Shown here in pieces: positions 1 to 5,176 of a DNA stretch of 7,915 nt. Every line of letters starts with the position of its first letter. Positions within the stretch are counted from its first letter, which is position 1. A program made the translations under genes and the position numbers. Source of the DNA: an uncultured Nitrosomonadales bacterium (GTDB lineage Bacteria > Pseudomonadota > Gammaproteobacteria > Burkholderiales > Gallionellaceae); the NCBI GenBank assembly GCA_903934275.1, contig CAIZNF010000214.1, positions 1 through 7,915 on the forward strand. The letters run 5' to 3'. The notes below the pieces were generated by a model. That model did no database searches and was not told the origin of the DNA. It saw only the letters and a program-made list of their open reading frames with translations.

Positions 1-126
1 CGGCGAATCGCTACCCACAACCGGTACTTCGCTACCCTTGCCGAAGTGCTCGATGCCATCGAAACCTGTTTCGATCGCTGGCGAAAGGCCAATCCGGTGC
101 TGCGTAGATTATGCGGCATTATTTAA
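1..126 (+). CDS. IS630-family transposase, C-terminal end (5' truncated by window edge)
   Basis: The frame is open from base 1 to the TAA at 124-126 and gives the last 41 residues of a protein. Near its start it reads THNRYF, followed by an acidic/hydrophobic helix (AEVLDAIETCFDRW), and it ends in NPVLRRLCGII. This THNRYF...RRLCGII pattern is typical of the C-terminus of IS630-family DDE transposases, which excise and insert their element at TA dinucleotides. The DDE catalytic residues lie upstream of the window, so I cannot say whether the enzyme is intact. I could not define the right terminal inverted repeat of the element after the stop codon. Family assignment is from recognition of this short tail only. 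Confidence 0.72.
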   Translation, partial: RRIATHNRYFATLAEVLDAIETCFDRWRKANPVLRRLCGII

Positions 127-192
127 GACGCTATGTTTAGTCACTCTAGTGTTGGCGGGCCATCCCCAACCCACAGTTTTTTTCATTCCCCC

Positions 193-384
193 ATGAGCAC
201 TAAACAGCAAGCCACTGTTGCCGAGGTGCTTGCTGCGCTGGAAGCAAACCAGATGGACTTGCCCGCGTTGCCAGACATGGCTTCCAAAATTAATAATGTT
301 CCTGCTGCTGAAAGGCTTGGTTATTACCCTGGTGTCTGTAAAAGCTTCTTTCCTAGGTCGGGCAAGCCGGAGCTAAGATTGTAG
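193..384 (+). pseudogene. truncated HDOD-like N-terminal fragment
   Basis: A 63-codon frame starts at ATG 193, with an in-frame ATG further upstream at 133. The first ~35 residues look like a genuine protein start: a charged helix (TVAEVLAALEANQMD), then LPALPDMASKIN. The LPxLPxxxxKI pattern resembles the opening of HDOD domains, which are output or regulatory modules in bacterial signalling proteins and normally run about 200 residues. After KINNV the sequence (PAAERLGYYPGV...) no longer looks like HDOD. The stop codon at 382-384 lies inside an intergenic hairpin repeat. The likeliest reading is a gene remnant left by deletion or by insertion of the repeat next to an IS element. It could also be a small real gene of unknown function. 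No strong Shine-Dalgarno sequence is visible (CATTCCCCC precedes ATG 193). Confidence 0.35.
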
Positions 385-424
385 GTCGGGCTTTGCTCGA
401 CTTGGTGGGCAAAGCCCACCTTAC
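381..424. repeat. REP-like intergenic hairpin repeat (GTAGGTCGGGCTTTGC...)
   Basis: The left arm 384-396 (GGTCGGGCTTTGC) pairs with 408-420 (GGCAAAGCCCACC) over 12 base pairs. There is one bulged base (C387) and a 12-nt loop. The pattern 'GTAGGT(C)GGGC...GCCCACCTTAC' is a familiar type of dispersed intergenic palindrome in proteobacterial genomes. No U-tract follows on either strand, so it is not a canonical intrinsic terminator. A partial extra copy of TAGGTCGGGC lies just upstream at about 353-362. A related core (GGGCAAAGC in reverse orientation) recurs at 2966-2997. Confidence 0.6.
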
Positions 425-658
425 GGTTTTGTTGAAAAATTATTGTCATTTTTGACATCATTCGACCGGTAATAGACTAATCACACAGAGCAATTTGCGG
501 CAGTTAATGGCATGTTGCAGACCGCATAATTTTTATCCCATTGGAACTCAGCTTTGTGTCGATTGAGTTACTTGGCGAACGACCGCAATGAGGTGCGTTG
601 TCTGGGTGAGATGCAACCCATCAAAAACGACAGGTAAGTGGCTGGTTAAATCGAGCCG
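425..658. other. gene-less stretch with a short orphan frame
   Basis: No gene with a start and ribosome binding site is visible here. A small dyad TGTCA-TTTT-TGACA lies at 444-457, and its right half contains a TTGACA hexamer (452-457); no good -10 hexamer follows at 16-18 bp. From 530 to the TAA at 635-637 one plus frame is open and ends ...NEVRCLGEMQPIKNDR. This looks protein-like, but it has no start codon with a Shine-Dalgarno sequence and I do not recognise it. It may be the remnant of a decayed gene or insertion sequence. I see no clear intrinsic terminator for the minus-strand mnmH gene that ends at 659. Confidence 0.4.
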
Positions 659-1705
659 CTACAAATTTTTCGCAACTTCTCCCAGCGTATCTGGTAACAG
701 ATTGGTCAGCCGGATGCGCCGCGCCTTGTCGAGTTGCGGATAGTGTCGCGCTGTTGCGCGGAAGTAGCTTGGATCGTAGTGTAGCGTGAGCAGCTCGGCG
801 ACCAGCGCGGGGAAGTCTCCGGCACGAATCAATGCAGTCCAGTGTTCCAGTTGTTTGCTGCCATGAAAACGGTGCAGTACCCGCAAATGCTCAATCAGTG
901 TTTCCGGGTTGGTGAGGTAATGGCGGTAGTCTTCCAGCAGGCCCGCGACGCGCACTTCGAGCGGCGTTTCCAGTAGCAGGCATTCGCCGCTGTGCATTGC
1001 GTTGACCAAGGCATCGGGAAGGGTGATGGTGCCGATCTTGTTGCTCTCCGCCTCGATATACACGGGGCGCGTTGGATCAAGTTTTTGCAGGGCTTGCAGC
1101 AGTGCGTTGTCAAACCATTTCTGCGAGGGCTGCGTCTGCTCCGGTAACCTGCCCAGCACCGAGCCGCGATGCTGCGCCAGACTTTCCAAATCGAGAATTT
1201 GTTGTTTATTATCGGTGTCGTTGTCTGCGATGGCGGCGAGCAGGCGGCTCTTGCCCGATCCGGTCACGCCGCAGATTACGCGCAGCGAAAATTGCTGTGG
1301 CAGGATCGCCAATTTATCCAGCACGTCGCGCCGGTAAGTCTTATAGCCGCCTTCCAGTTTGTGCGCCGCCCAGCCGACCTGCGCGAGAACGATGCACATC
1401 GCGCCGCTGCGTTGGCCACCGCGCCAGCAATAAATCAGCGGACACCACGACTTGGGGTGGTCGCGAAAACGGGTTTGCAGATGCTGCGCGATATTTTTAG
1501 CGACCAGCGCCGCGCCGACCTTGCGTGCCTCGAATGGCGACACCTGCTTGTATAGCGTGCCGACGGCGATGCGCTCTTCGTCGGATAGCACCGGGCAATT
1601 AATCGCACCGGGAATGTGATCCTCGGCGAACTCTGCCGGAGTGCGCACGTCGATAATTTCGTCAAATTCACCGAGCTGTGGTAGGTTTGCGGTTCTGAAC
1701 AACAT
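659..1705 (-). CDS. mnmH: tRNA 2-selenouridine synthase MnmH (SelU/YbbB)
   Basis: This 348-residue cytoplasmic enzyme uses selenophosphate to convert 2-thiouridine at the tRNA wobble position (Lys, Glu, Gln tRNAs) to 2-selenouridine, through an S-geranylated intermediate. The N-terminal part is a rhodanese domain (about residues 10-130) with the IDVRTPAEF entry motif and the catalytic loop YCWRGGQRS, putting the active cysteine at C93. A P-loop GVTGSGKS follows at residues 146-153, starting the C-terminal NTPase-like half. This rhodanese plus P-loop order is diagnostic of the family, and the length is close to the E. coli protein (about 364 residues). It is transcribed divergently from selD, whose product supplies its substrate. 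The start ATG (complement of 1703-1705) has an AGAGG seven bases upstream (1713-1717), inside the terminal repeat of the neighbouring 1707-1854 element. No frameshift or missing key residue is seen. Confidence 0.95.
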   Translation of the reverse strand: MLFRTANLPQLGEFDEIIDVRTPAEFAEDHIPGAINCPVLSDEERIAVGTLYKQVSPFEARKVGAALVAKNIAQHLQTRFRDHPKSWCPLIYCWRGGQRSGAMCIVLAQVGWAAHKLEGGYKTYRRDVLDKLAILPQQFSLRVICGVTGSGKSRLLAAIADNDTDNKQQILDLESLAQHRGSVLGRLPEQTQPSQKWFDNALLQALQKLDPTRPVYIEAESNKIGTITLPDALVNAMHSGECLLLETPLEVRVAGLLEDYRHYLTNPETLIEHLRVLHRFHGSKQLEHWTALIRAGDFPALVAELLTLHYDPSYFRATARHYPQLDKARRIRLTNLLPDTLGEVAKNL

Positions 1706-1706
1706 T

Positions 1707-1854
1707 TAAAAACCTCTGCATAAGTGTTTGCGGCGGCGCATTGCTTCGTTGCTTGGTACTCGCTCCCTTCGTCTATCTATGTGATATGCCTCGGTCGCTG
1801 TGTTCCGCGCGCCTTGCACTGCATCCGCCTCTACGACTTCTGCAAAGGTTTTTA
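1707..1854. mobile_element. MITE-like inverted-repeat element between mnmH and selD
   Basis: The left end TAAAAACCTCTGCATAAGT (1707-1725) and the reverse complement of the right end (1836-1854, TAAAAACCTTTGCAGAAGT) match at 17 of 19 positions. Both ends terminate in TA, the target-site duplication expected of IS630/mariner-type mobilisation, although TA here could be part of the repeat itself. The inner part is partly self-complementary (GGCGGCGCATTGC near 1731 against GCACTGCATCCGCC near 1816). The right half read in frame gives RALHCIRLYDFCKGF as an artificial N-terminal extension of selD. With no credible gene inside, it fits a small non-autonomous element or a large palindromic intergenic repeat. 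It fills nearly the whole 171-bp gap between the two start codons, so the mnmH promoter and Shine-Dalgarno sequence must lie in it. Confidence 0.55.
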
Positions 1855-1864
1855 TATAGATTTT

Positions 1865-1870
1865 AAGGAG
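1865..1870 (+). promoter_or_regulatory. ribosome binding site fixing the GTG start of selD
   Basis: AAGGAG at 1865-1870 sits six bases before GTG 1877-1879. The reading frame stays open back to 1724, but the residues encoded there come from the 1707-1854 repeat element and have no counterpart in SelD. SelD homology begins at VSEIKLTRLSHG. This site therefore decides the start. Confidence 0.85.
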
Positions 1871-1876
1871 TGGTTT

Positions 1877-2917
1877 GTGTCTGAAATCAAATTAACCCGA
1901 TTGTCTCACGGTGGCGGTTGCGGCTGCAAAATAGCGCCTGCTTTGTTGCAAAAAATCTTAGGCGAAGTAAAAGAAAAATTGCCCTACGCCAATTTGCTGG
2001 TTGGCAAGGAGACCAGCGATGACGCGGCGGTGTACCGTTTGAACGACCAGCAGGCTGTCATCGCGACCACCGATTTTTTCATGCCGATTGTCGATGATCC
2101 GTTCGACTTCGGGCGCATCGCCGCAACCAATGCGCTGTCCGATGTGTATGCGATGGGCGGCACGCCGATCATGGCGTTGGCAATTGTTGGTATGCCGATC
2201 AACAAGCTGCCGGTTGAGACCATACGCTCCATTCTGCAAGGCGGTGAAGCAGTCTGCAAGGCCGCTGGAATTCCGTTGGCGGGTGGCCATTCTATCGATT
2301 CAACGGAGCCAATTTACGGGCTGGTGGCAATCGGCATCGTACACCCGGACAGGCTTAAGAAAAACAGCGGAGCGCAAGCGGGCGATGTGCTGATACTCGG
2401 AAAAGGGGTGGGCGTGGGCGTGCTGGCAGCGGCATTAAAGAAGGGTATGCTCTCGGCCAGCGGCTATGCGCAGATGATTGCCACCACCACCCAGCTCAAT
2501 GCGGTGGGCAGCGCATTGTCCGCATTGGATGGCGTACACGCGCTGACCGATGTGACCGGCTTTGGCCTGCTTGGACACTTGCTGGAAATGTGCCGGGGCG
2601 CGGGGCTTGGGGCAGAGTTGAAATTCGACCAGGTGCCGGTGTTATCCGAAGCCTTGCCGCTGGTGCAGCGGGGTATCGGCCCCGGCGCAATCGAGCGCAA
2701 TCTGGCGAGTTACGGGCATGAGGTGGATTTTGCCGCGCACCTTGCAACATGGCAACAGTGTCTGCTGGCCGATGCGCAAACCAGCGGCGGGCTGCTGACG
2801 GCTGTTGCGCCGGAGGCTGTGGACGAGGTGCTGGCGGTGTTTCGTGGCGGCGGGTTCGAGCAGTCGGCAGTGATCGGTGTGATGATGGACGGTGCGCCGC
2901 GCGTGGTGGTAGGTTGA
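1877..2917 (+). CDS. selD: selenide, water dikinase (selenophosphate synthetase) SelD
   Basis: SelD makes selenophosphate from selenide and ATP in the cytoplasm. It is the selenium donor for 2-selenouridine (through MnmH, encoded divergently next door) and, where present, for selenocysteine tRNA. From GTG 1877 the protein has 346 residues, matching the usual ~347. The glycine-rich N-terminus SHGGGCGCKI carries the catalytic Cys15 and Lys18, equivalent to C17 and K20 of E. coli SelD. The catalytic position is encoded TGC, so this is a cysteine-type and not a selenocysteine-type enzyme. Further family motifs are DDAAVY, TTDFFMPIVDDPFDFGRIAATNALSD split over residues ~40-75, the AGGHSID loop, and DVTGFGLLGHL in the C-terminal AIR-synthase-like domain, which ends with DAQTSGGLL. 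It appears intact. No selA, selB or selC is in the window, so only the tRNA-modification branch can be inferred here. Confidence 0.96.
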   Translation: MSEIKLTRLSHGGGCGCKIAPALLQKILGEVKEKLPYANLLVGKETSDDAAVYRLNDQQAVIATTDFFMPIVDDPFDFGRIAATNALSDVYAMGGTPIMALAIVGMPINKLPVETIRSILQGGEAVCKAAGIPLAGGHSIDSTEPIYGLVAIGIVHPDRLKKNSGAQAGDVLILGKGVGVGVLAAALKKGMLSASGYAQMIATTTQLNAVGSALSALDGVHALTDVTGFGLLGHLLEMCRGAGLGAELKFDQVPVLSEALPLVQRGIGPGAIERNLASYGHEVDFAAHLATWQQCLLADAQTSGGLLTAVAPEAVDEVLAVFRGGGFEQSAVIGVMMDGAPRVVVG

Positions 2918-2965
2918 ATCTTGCAAGCGGGGGATGGGATATTAAAGCAATGGGAAACGTCTTCT

Positions 2966-2997
2966 CGTTGGACACGCTACGCTTTGCCCAACCTGCG
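2966..2997. repeat. degenerate intergenic palindromic repeat downstream of selD
   Basis: The stretch CGTTGGACACGCTACGCTTTGCCCAACCTGCG has short complementary ends, GTTGG (2967-2971) and CCAAC (2988-2992), around a CGCTTTGCC core. It resembles the widespread GTTGGGC...GCCCAAC family of intergenic repeats and shares the GGGCAAAGC core (reverse strand) with the repeat at 381-424. There is no T-tract, so I do not call it a terminator. It lies in the 140-bp convergent gap between selD and the MazG-like gene, which otherwise holds nothing recognisable. Confidence 0.4.
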
Positions 2998-3057
2998 CAG
3001 CTACGTTATTGCACTATTGAAAGAGAGGTGGAATTAGTTGTCCCAGCAGGGGGCTTG

Positions 3058-3414
3058 TCAGTATTTTGAATATTTCTTTGCGCTGCCGCGCACCTGATCC
3101 GCCGGGTATTTCAGTGCGTTCTTTTCCAGTTTATGCAGCGTGGCTTCACGCAAATCCACGCCCAACTTATCCGACAGGCGCACCAAATACAGCAGGATAT
3201 CGGCCATTTCTTCACCAACTGCTAGTTTGTCATCAGGAGGTAGCTCAGCCGACTGCGTCTCGGTGATCCACTGGAAATGCTCCAACAACTCGGCGGCCTC
3301 CACCGTCAGCGCCATGCTCAGGTTTTTTGGCGAATGAAATTGATCCCAGTCGCGAGCTTCGGCGAAAGCACGTAGTTTGTCGCGCAACATCAGCAGGTCG
3401 GACGAGTTCGGCAT
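3058..3414 (-). CDS. MazG-like nucleotide pyrophosphohydrolase (RS21-C6/dCTPP1-like)
   Basis: This 118-residue, all-alpha cytoplasmic enzyme belongs to the MazG-like NTP pyrophosphatase superfamily, whose members hydrolyse (d)NTPs to NMP and pyrophosphate and clear non-canonical nucleotides. The metal-binding signature is complete: EAAE at residues 39-42 (ExxE) and EEMAD with E69 and D72 (ExxD), followed by the helix ILLYLVRLSDKLGVDL. The N-terminal stretch WDQFHSPKNLSMAL and the C-terminal ending LKYP...GSAKKYS match the single-domain RS21-C6-like branch rather than two-domain MazG. Substrate specificity cannot be read from the sequence. The ATG at 3412-3414 has only a weak GGAA upstream. 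It is convergent with selD and divergent from the DUF5610 gene, so it is probably transcribed alone, from the TATAAT at 3450-3455. Confidence 0.9.
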   Translation of the reverse strand: MPNSSDLLMLRDKLRAFAEARDWDQFHSPKNLSMALTVEAAELLEHFQWITETQSAELPPDDKLAVGEEMADILLYLVRLSDKLGVDLREATLHKLEKNALKYPADQVRGSAKKYSKY

Positions 3415-3449
3415 GGCGCGGTTCCGGTGAAATAGAGTGATTTTCGCTG

Positions 3450-3455
3450 ATTATA
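3450..3455 (-). promoter_or_regulatory. candidate -10 box for the MazG-like gene
   Basis: On the minus strand a perfect TATAAT lies at 3455-3450, 35 bases before the ATG of the MazG-like gene. Transcription would start near 3443 and leave a leader of about 29 nt. No good -35 hexamer is seen at 16-18 bp (the candidates read TAGCCT, ATAGCC and AATAGC), so the promoter would be weak or activator-dependent. Confidence 0.4.
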
Positions 3456-3578
3456 GCGTGCGACAGGACGGAGGCTATTTCACTGGTTAAAGTTTTCCTG
3501 ATATCTGCCGATAGAAACTGCGAAAGCTGGAGTTGGCTGCGCGAATCTGTTGCGCTTATTTTATAAGGAGTCTCTGCG

Positions 3579-4190
3579 ATGAAAACTGAATCTGTTGGAC
3601 ATGTAGCCGCTGTGCACACTAAAAACGAACAAGAGACCGTTAAACAGGCGGGGGCAGGGCAAAAACAAACCCAGTTAGAGCCCGCCAAATCGGGCATCGA
3701 AGCCTCCAGGCAGGCGCTCAATGCGTCCATCCTGAAAGCGTCGATGGAGGTATCGCTAAGCGCTGGCAACAATTCCATGAGCCTGCTTTTTAAAACAGCC
3801 ATCGAAAATCTTAATCAGGTATTGGCCCCCGAACTTGGCGACAATGCCATCCAGGTGGCAGCCGATTCCGGTATGGATTTTGGCCCGCAAGCCACCGCTG
3901 ACCGTATTGTGTCGATGAGTACGGCATTTTTCGGCAAGTACGCCGAAAAGCATCCGGAAAAGGATCTGCAAACAGCTCTGAACGATTTTACCAAGCTGAT
4001 TGGGGGCGGTATTGATAAGGGTTTTGCTGAGGCGCGCCAAGTTCTTGATGGCTTAAAAGTGCTGGAGGGGGATATCGCCTCTAATATTGATAAAACCTAC
4101 GAATTTGTTCAGTCTGGGCTTAAATCGTTTGTGGACAACTATCAGCGCCCCGACAATGCAAGTGTTGCCCCTGCGAAATTAGAGGGTTGA
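3579..4190 (+). CDS. DUF5610 domain-containing protein, function unknown
   Basis: This 203-residue protein has no signal peptide or membrane segment. Residues 1-45 are polar and probably disordered (rich in K, Q, E and A). Residues ~47-188 form the conserved domain: ASILKASMEVSLSAGNNSMSLLFKTAIENLN, then LAPELGDNAIQ, ADSGMDFGPQATADRIVSMSTAFFG, LIGGGIDKGFAEARQVLDGL and EGDIASNIDKTYEFVQSGL. I recognise this pattern as DUF5610 (PF18433), a family found mainly in aquatic and soil Proteobacteria; I know of no established function. A strong ribosome binding site (ATAAGGAG, 3563-3570) precedes the ATG by eight bases. It stands alone: the upstream gene is divergent and the downstream gene is on the other strand. 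The conserved GGGIDKGFxEAR block is the obvious candidate functional core, but this is inference. Confidence 0.85.
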   Translation: MKTESVGHVAAVHTKNEQETVKQAGAGQKQTQLEPAKSGIEASRQALNASILKASMEVSLSAGNNSMSLLFKTAIENLNQVLAPELGDNAIQVAADSGMDFGPQATADRIVSMSTAFFGKYAEKHPEKDLQTALNDFTKLIGGGIDKGFAEARQVLDGLKVLEGDIASNIDKTYEFVQSGLKSFVDNYQRPDNASVAPAKLEG

Positions 4191-4262
4191 TCGTATTGTT
4201 TCAGGGCGGGCGTTGATGCGGAGCTGTGGAGTTCACCCAGCAGCGGCAACACCACCCGAATG

Positions 4263-4484
4263 TTAACGCTGGTAAGCGTACATTTCTTTCAGGAACAGTT
4301 CGGCATCAATCGAGGCAAGCTCATGCGGCATCGCAGCTGGCCAGTTTTTTTCAGCATACGTGTAATGCTGCAAGGCAATGGACGGATTCCAACCGGCGCA
4401 TAACACCTCATCGTTGTATTCTCCCGCCATCGAGTTGCCATGTTCAATTTCATATTCGCTCGTATCCATGATTATGATACTCAT
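4263..4484 (-). CDS. small acidic hypothetical protein (73 aa)
   Basis: I do not recognise the family. The start is well supported: on the minus strand GGAGGTG (4489-4495) lies four bases before the ATG at 4482-4484, one of the best Shine-Dalgarno sequences in the window. The protein is soluble and acidic in its first half (MDTSEYEIEHGNSMAGEYNDE), then LCAGWNPSIALQHYTYAEKNWPA, and ends MPHELASIDAELFLKEMYAYQR. It has one cysteine, two tryptophans and several tyrosines, with no signal peptide or membrane helix. The second methionine (residue 6) is a possible alternative start but is less well placed relative to the ribosome binding site. The neighbours, DUF5610 and a copper-type operon, are both on the opposite strand, so context gives no function. 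Confidence 0.6.
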   Translation of the reverse strand: MSIIIMDTSEYEIEHGNSMAGEYNDEVLCAGWNPSIALQHYTYAEKNWPAAMPHELASIDAELFLKEMYAYQR

Positions 4485-4619
4485 GTCACACCTCCAGTTG
4501 TCATGTTGCGGGGCGGATACCTTGCCCTGTGAGTGGTATATCGGCTGCTACTGAAAAAAGTTTATGGGAACTTTGATCGACCACCGCTTTCGAACGTGTC
4601 CCTGCTGCTGAGAAGCAAT

Positions 4620-4625
4620 TTGACA
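4620..4625 (+). promoter_or_regulatory. candidate -35 box upstream of the metal-resistance cluster
   Basis: A perfect TTGACA lies 29 bases before the ATG at 4655. A standard 17-bp spacer would put the -10 at 4643-4648 (CCACTC, a poor match) and the transcript start at or near the ATG itself. That spacing, with no Shine-Dalgarno sequence at the gene, would suit a leaderless transcript. The poor -10 suggests dependence on an activator, but I could find no clear MerR-type or CusR/CopR-type dyad. Weak evidence overall. Confidence 0.25.
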
Positions 4626-4654
4626 AAAGAGATGGAATTTGCCACTCTGTACAC

Positions 4655-5056
4655 ATGATTCGTTCCGTTAGAAAATTTGTAGCCATTATTTTGGCCATTT
4701 GGATGCCGCTGTTCAGTGGCAATGTATTGGCTGTTTCTGTTGTCATGCAGGCGGTGGGAGGCGATTGTCATCCGGTCGTTACCCAACAGGACAAGCAGCA
4801 CTTGTACCACGCTACGACCACGCAACACGCCCAATCTGCTTCGAACCAAGATCAATCTGCCGACCTTCAAGACAAACAGGATTCCGCTTGCGAAAATTCC
4901 GGCATCTGTCATCTGGCATGTTGTGGATATATGGCTATCGCTTCAATTAAAGTGGCGGAAACTCAGCCGGTTGCGCAGTCGTTTACATCCTCTTCGATAC
5001 AGTTTCAATCCATTGCATTAACTCCGCTTGATCCTCCGCCTCTCGCTCGCGCATAA
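4655..5056 (+). CDS. small exported Cys/His-containing protein of a metal-resistance cluster
   Basis: The 133-residue product starts with a clear Sec signal peptide: MIRSVRKF, then the hydrophobic VAIILAIWMPLFSGNVLA, with likely cleavage after residue 26. The mature part is short and polar, with C38-H39, then C79, C85-H86 and C89-C90 in the arrangement CxxxxxCHxxCC, which could bind metal. H49, H52 and H58 lie in a Gln/Ser-rich linker. It ends in TPLDPPPLARA, a Pro-rich tail shared with small proteins (DUF2946, CopL- or CzcI-like) that often open copper or cobalt-zinc efflux operons. I cannot say which of these families it belongs to. It sits 120 bp upstream of the DUF411 gene on the same strand, so a periplasmic metal-binding or regulatory role is inferred. 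No good Shine-Dalgarno sequence precedes the ATG, and no better in-frame start exists (the frame is closed by TGA at 4574-4576). Confidence 0.7.
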   Translation: MIRSVRKFVAIILAIWMPLFSGNVLAVSVVMQAVGGDCHPVVTQQDKQHLYHATTTQHAQSASNQDQSADLQDKQDSACENSGICHLACCGYMAIASIKVAETQPVAQSFTSSSIQFQSIALTPLDPPPLARA

Positions 5057-5086
5057 CGCGGGACGAGTGTCTTTTTTTTCGCAATC

Positions 5087-5105
5087 ACGCTGAATCTTTC
5101 AGCGT
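5087..5105. promoter_or_regulatory. perfect 8-bp stem hairpin between the leader protein and DUF411 genes
   Basis: ACGCTGAA-TCT-TTCAGCGT is a perfect eight-base-pair inverted repeat with a three-base loop, 30 bp after the stop of the small exported protein. A run of T precedes it (5072-5079) but none follows it, so it is not a standard rho-independent terminator on either strand. It could be an mRNA processing or stability element, or an operator. Confidence 0.5.
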
Positions 5106-5116
5106 AAAGCCTCGCT

Positions 5117-5154
5117 CCGAACCGTTCGGTAGCCGCACTGCGTCTGCTTATAGA
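5117..5154 (+). promoter_or_regulatory. candidate operator/promoter for the DUF411-cus genes
   Basis: CCGAAC-C-GTTCGG (5117-5129) is a perfect dyad with six-base arms. A -10-like TATAGA lies at 5149-5154, and an 18-bp spacer puts the -35 position at TTCGGT (5125-5130), overlapping the dyad. Transcription would begin near 5161, about 16 nt before the ATG at 5177. The -35 match is poor. A repressor or activator site overlapping a weak promoter is a plausible reading, not a proven one. Confidence 0.3.
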
Positions 5155-5176
5155 TTACTTTTTTGGGGTTAAAAAC

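Noticed and set aside
444..457. TGTCA-TTTT-TGACA dyad as a CusR/CopR-type copper box
   Set aside because: It is more than 4 kb from the efflux genes, next to no gene start, and no second copy is seen upstream of 4655 or 5177.
1919..1930. Possible selenocysteine (TGA) at the SelD active site
   Set aside because: The catalytic codon and the second cysteine codon both read TGC, so the enzyme is of the cysteine type. No in-frame TGA occurs before the TGA stop at 2915-2917.
2496..2975. 159-codon minus-strand open frame
   Set aside because: It lies antisense to selD, is rich in Arg, Pro and Ala as expected of a shadow frame, and matches nothing I recognise.
3245..3802. 185-codon minus-strand open frame
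   Set aside because: It overlaps the MazG-like gene in another frame and runs antisense through the DUF5610 start and its ribosome binding site; both of those genes have clear family motifs.
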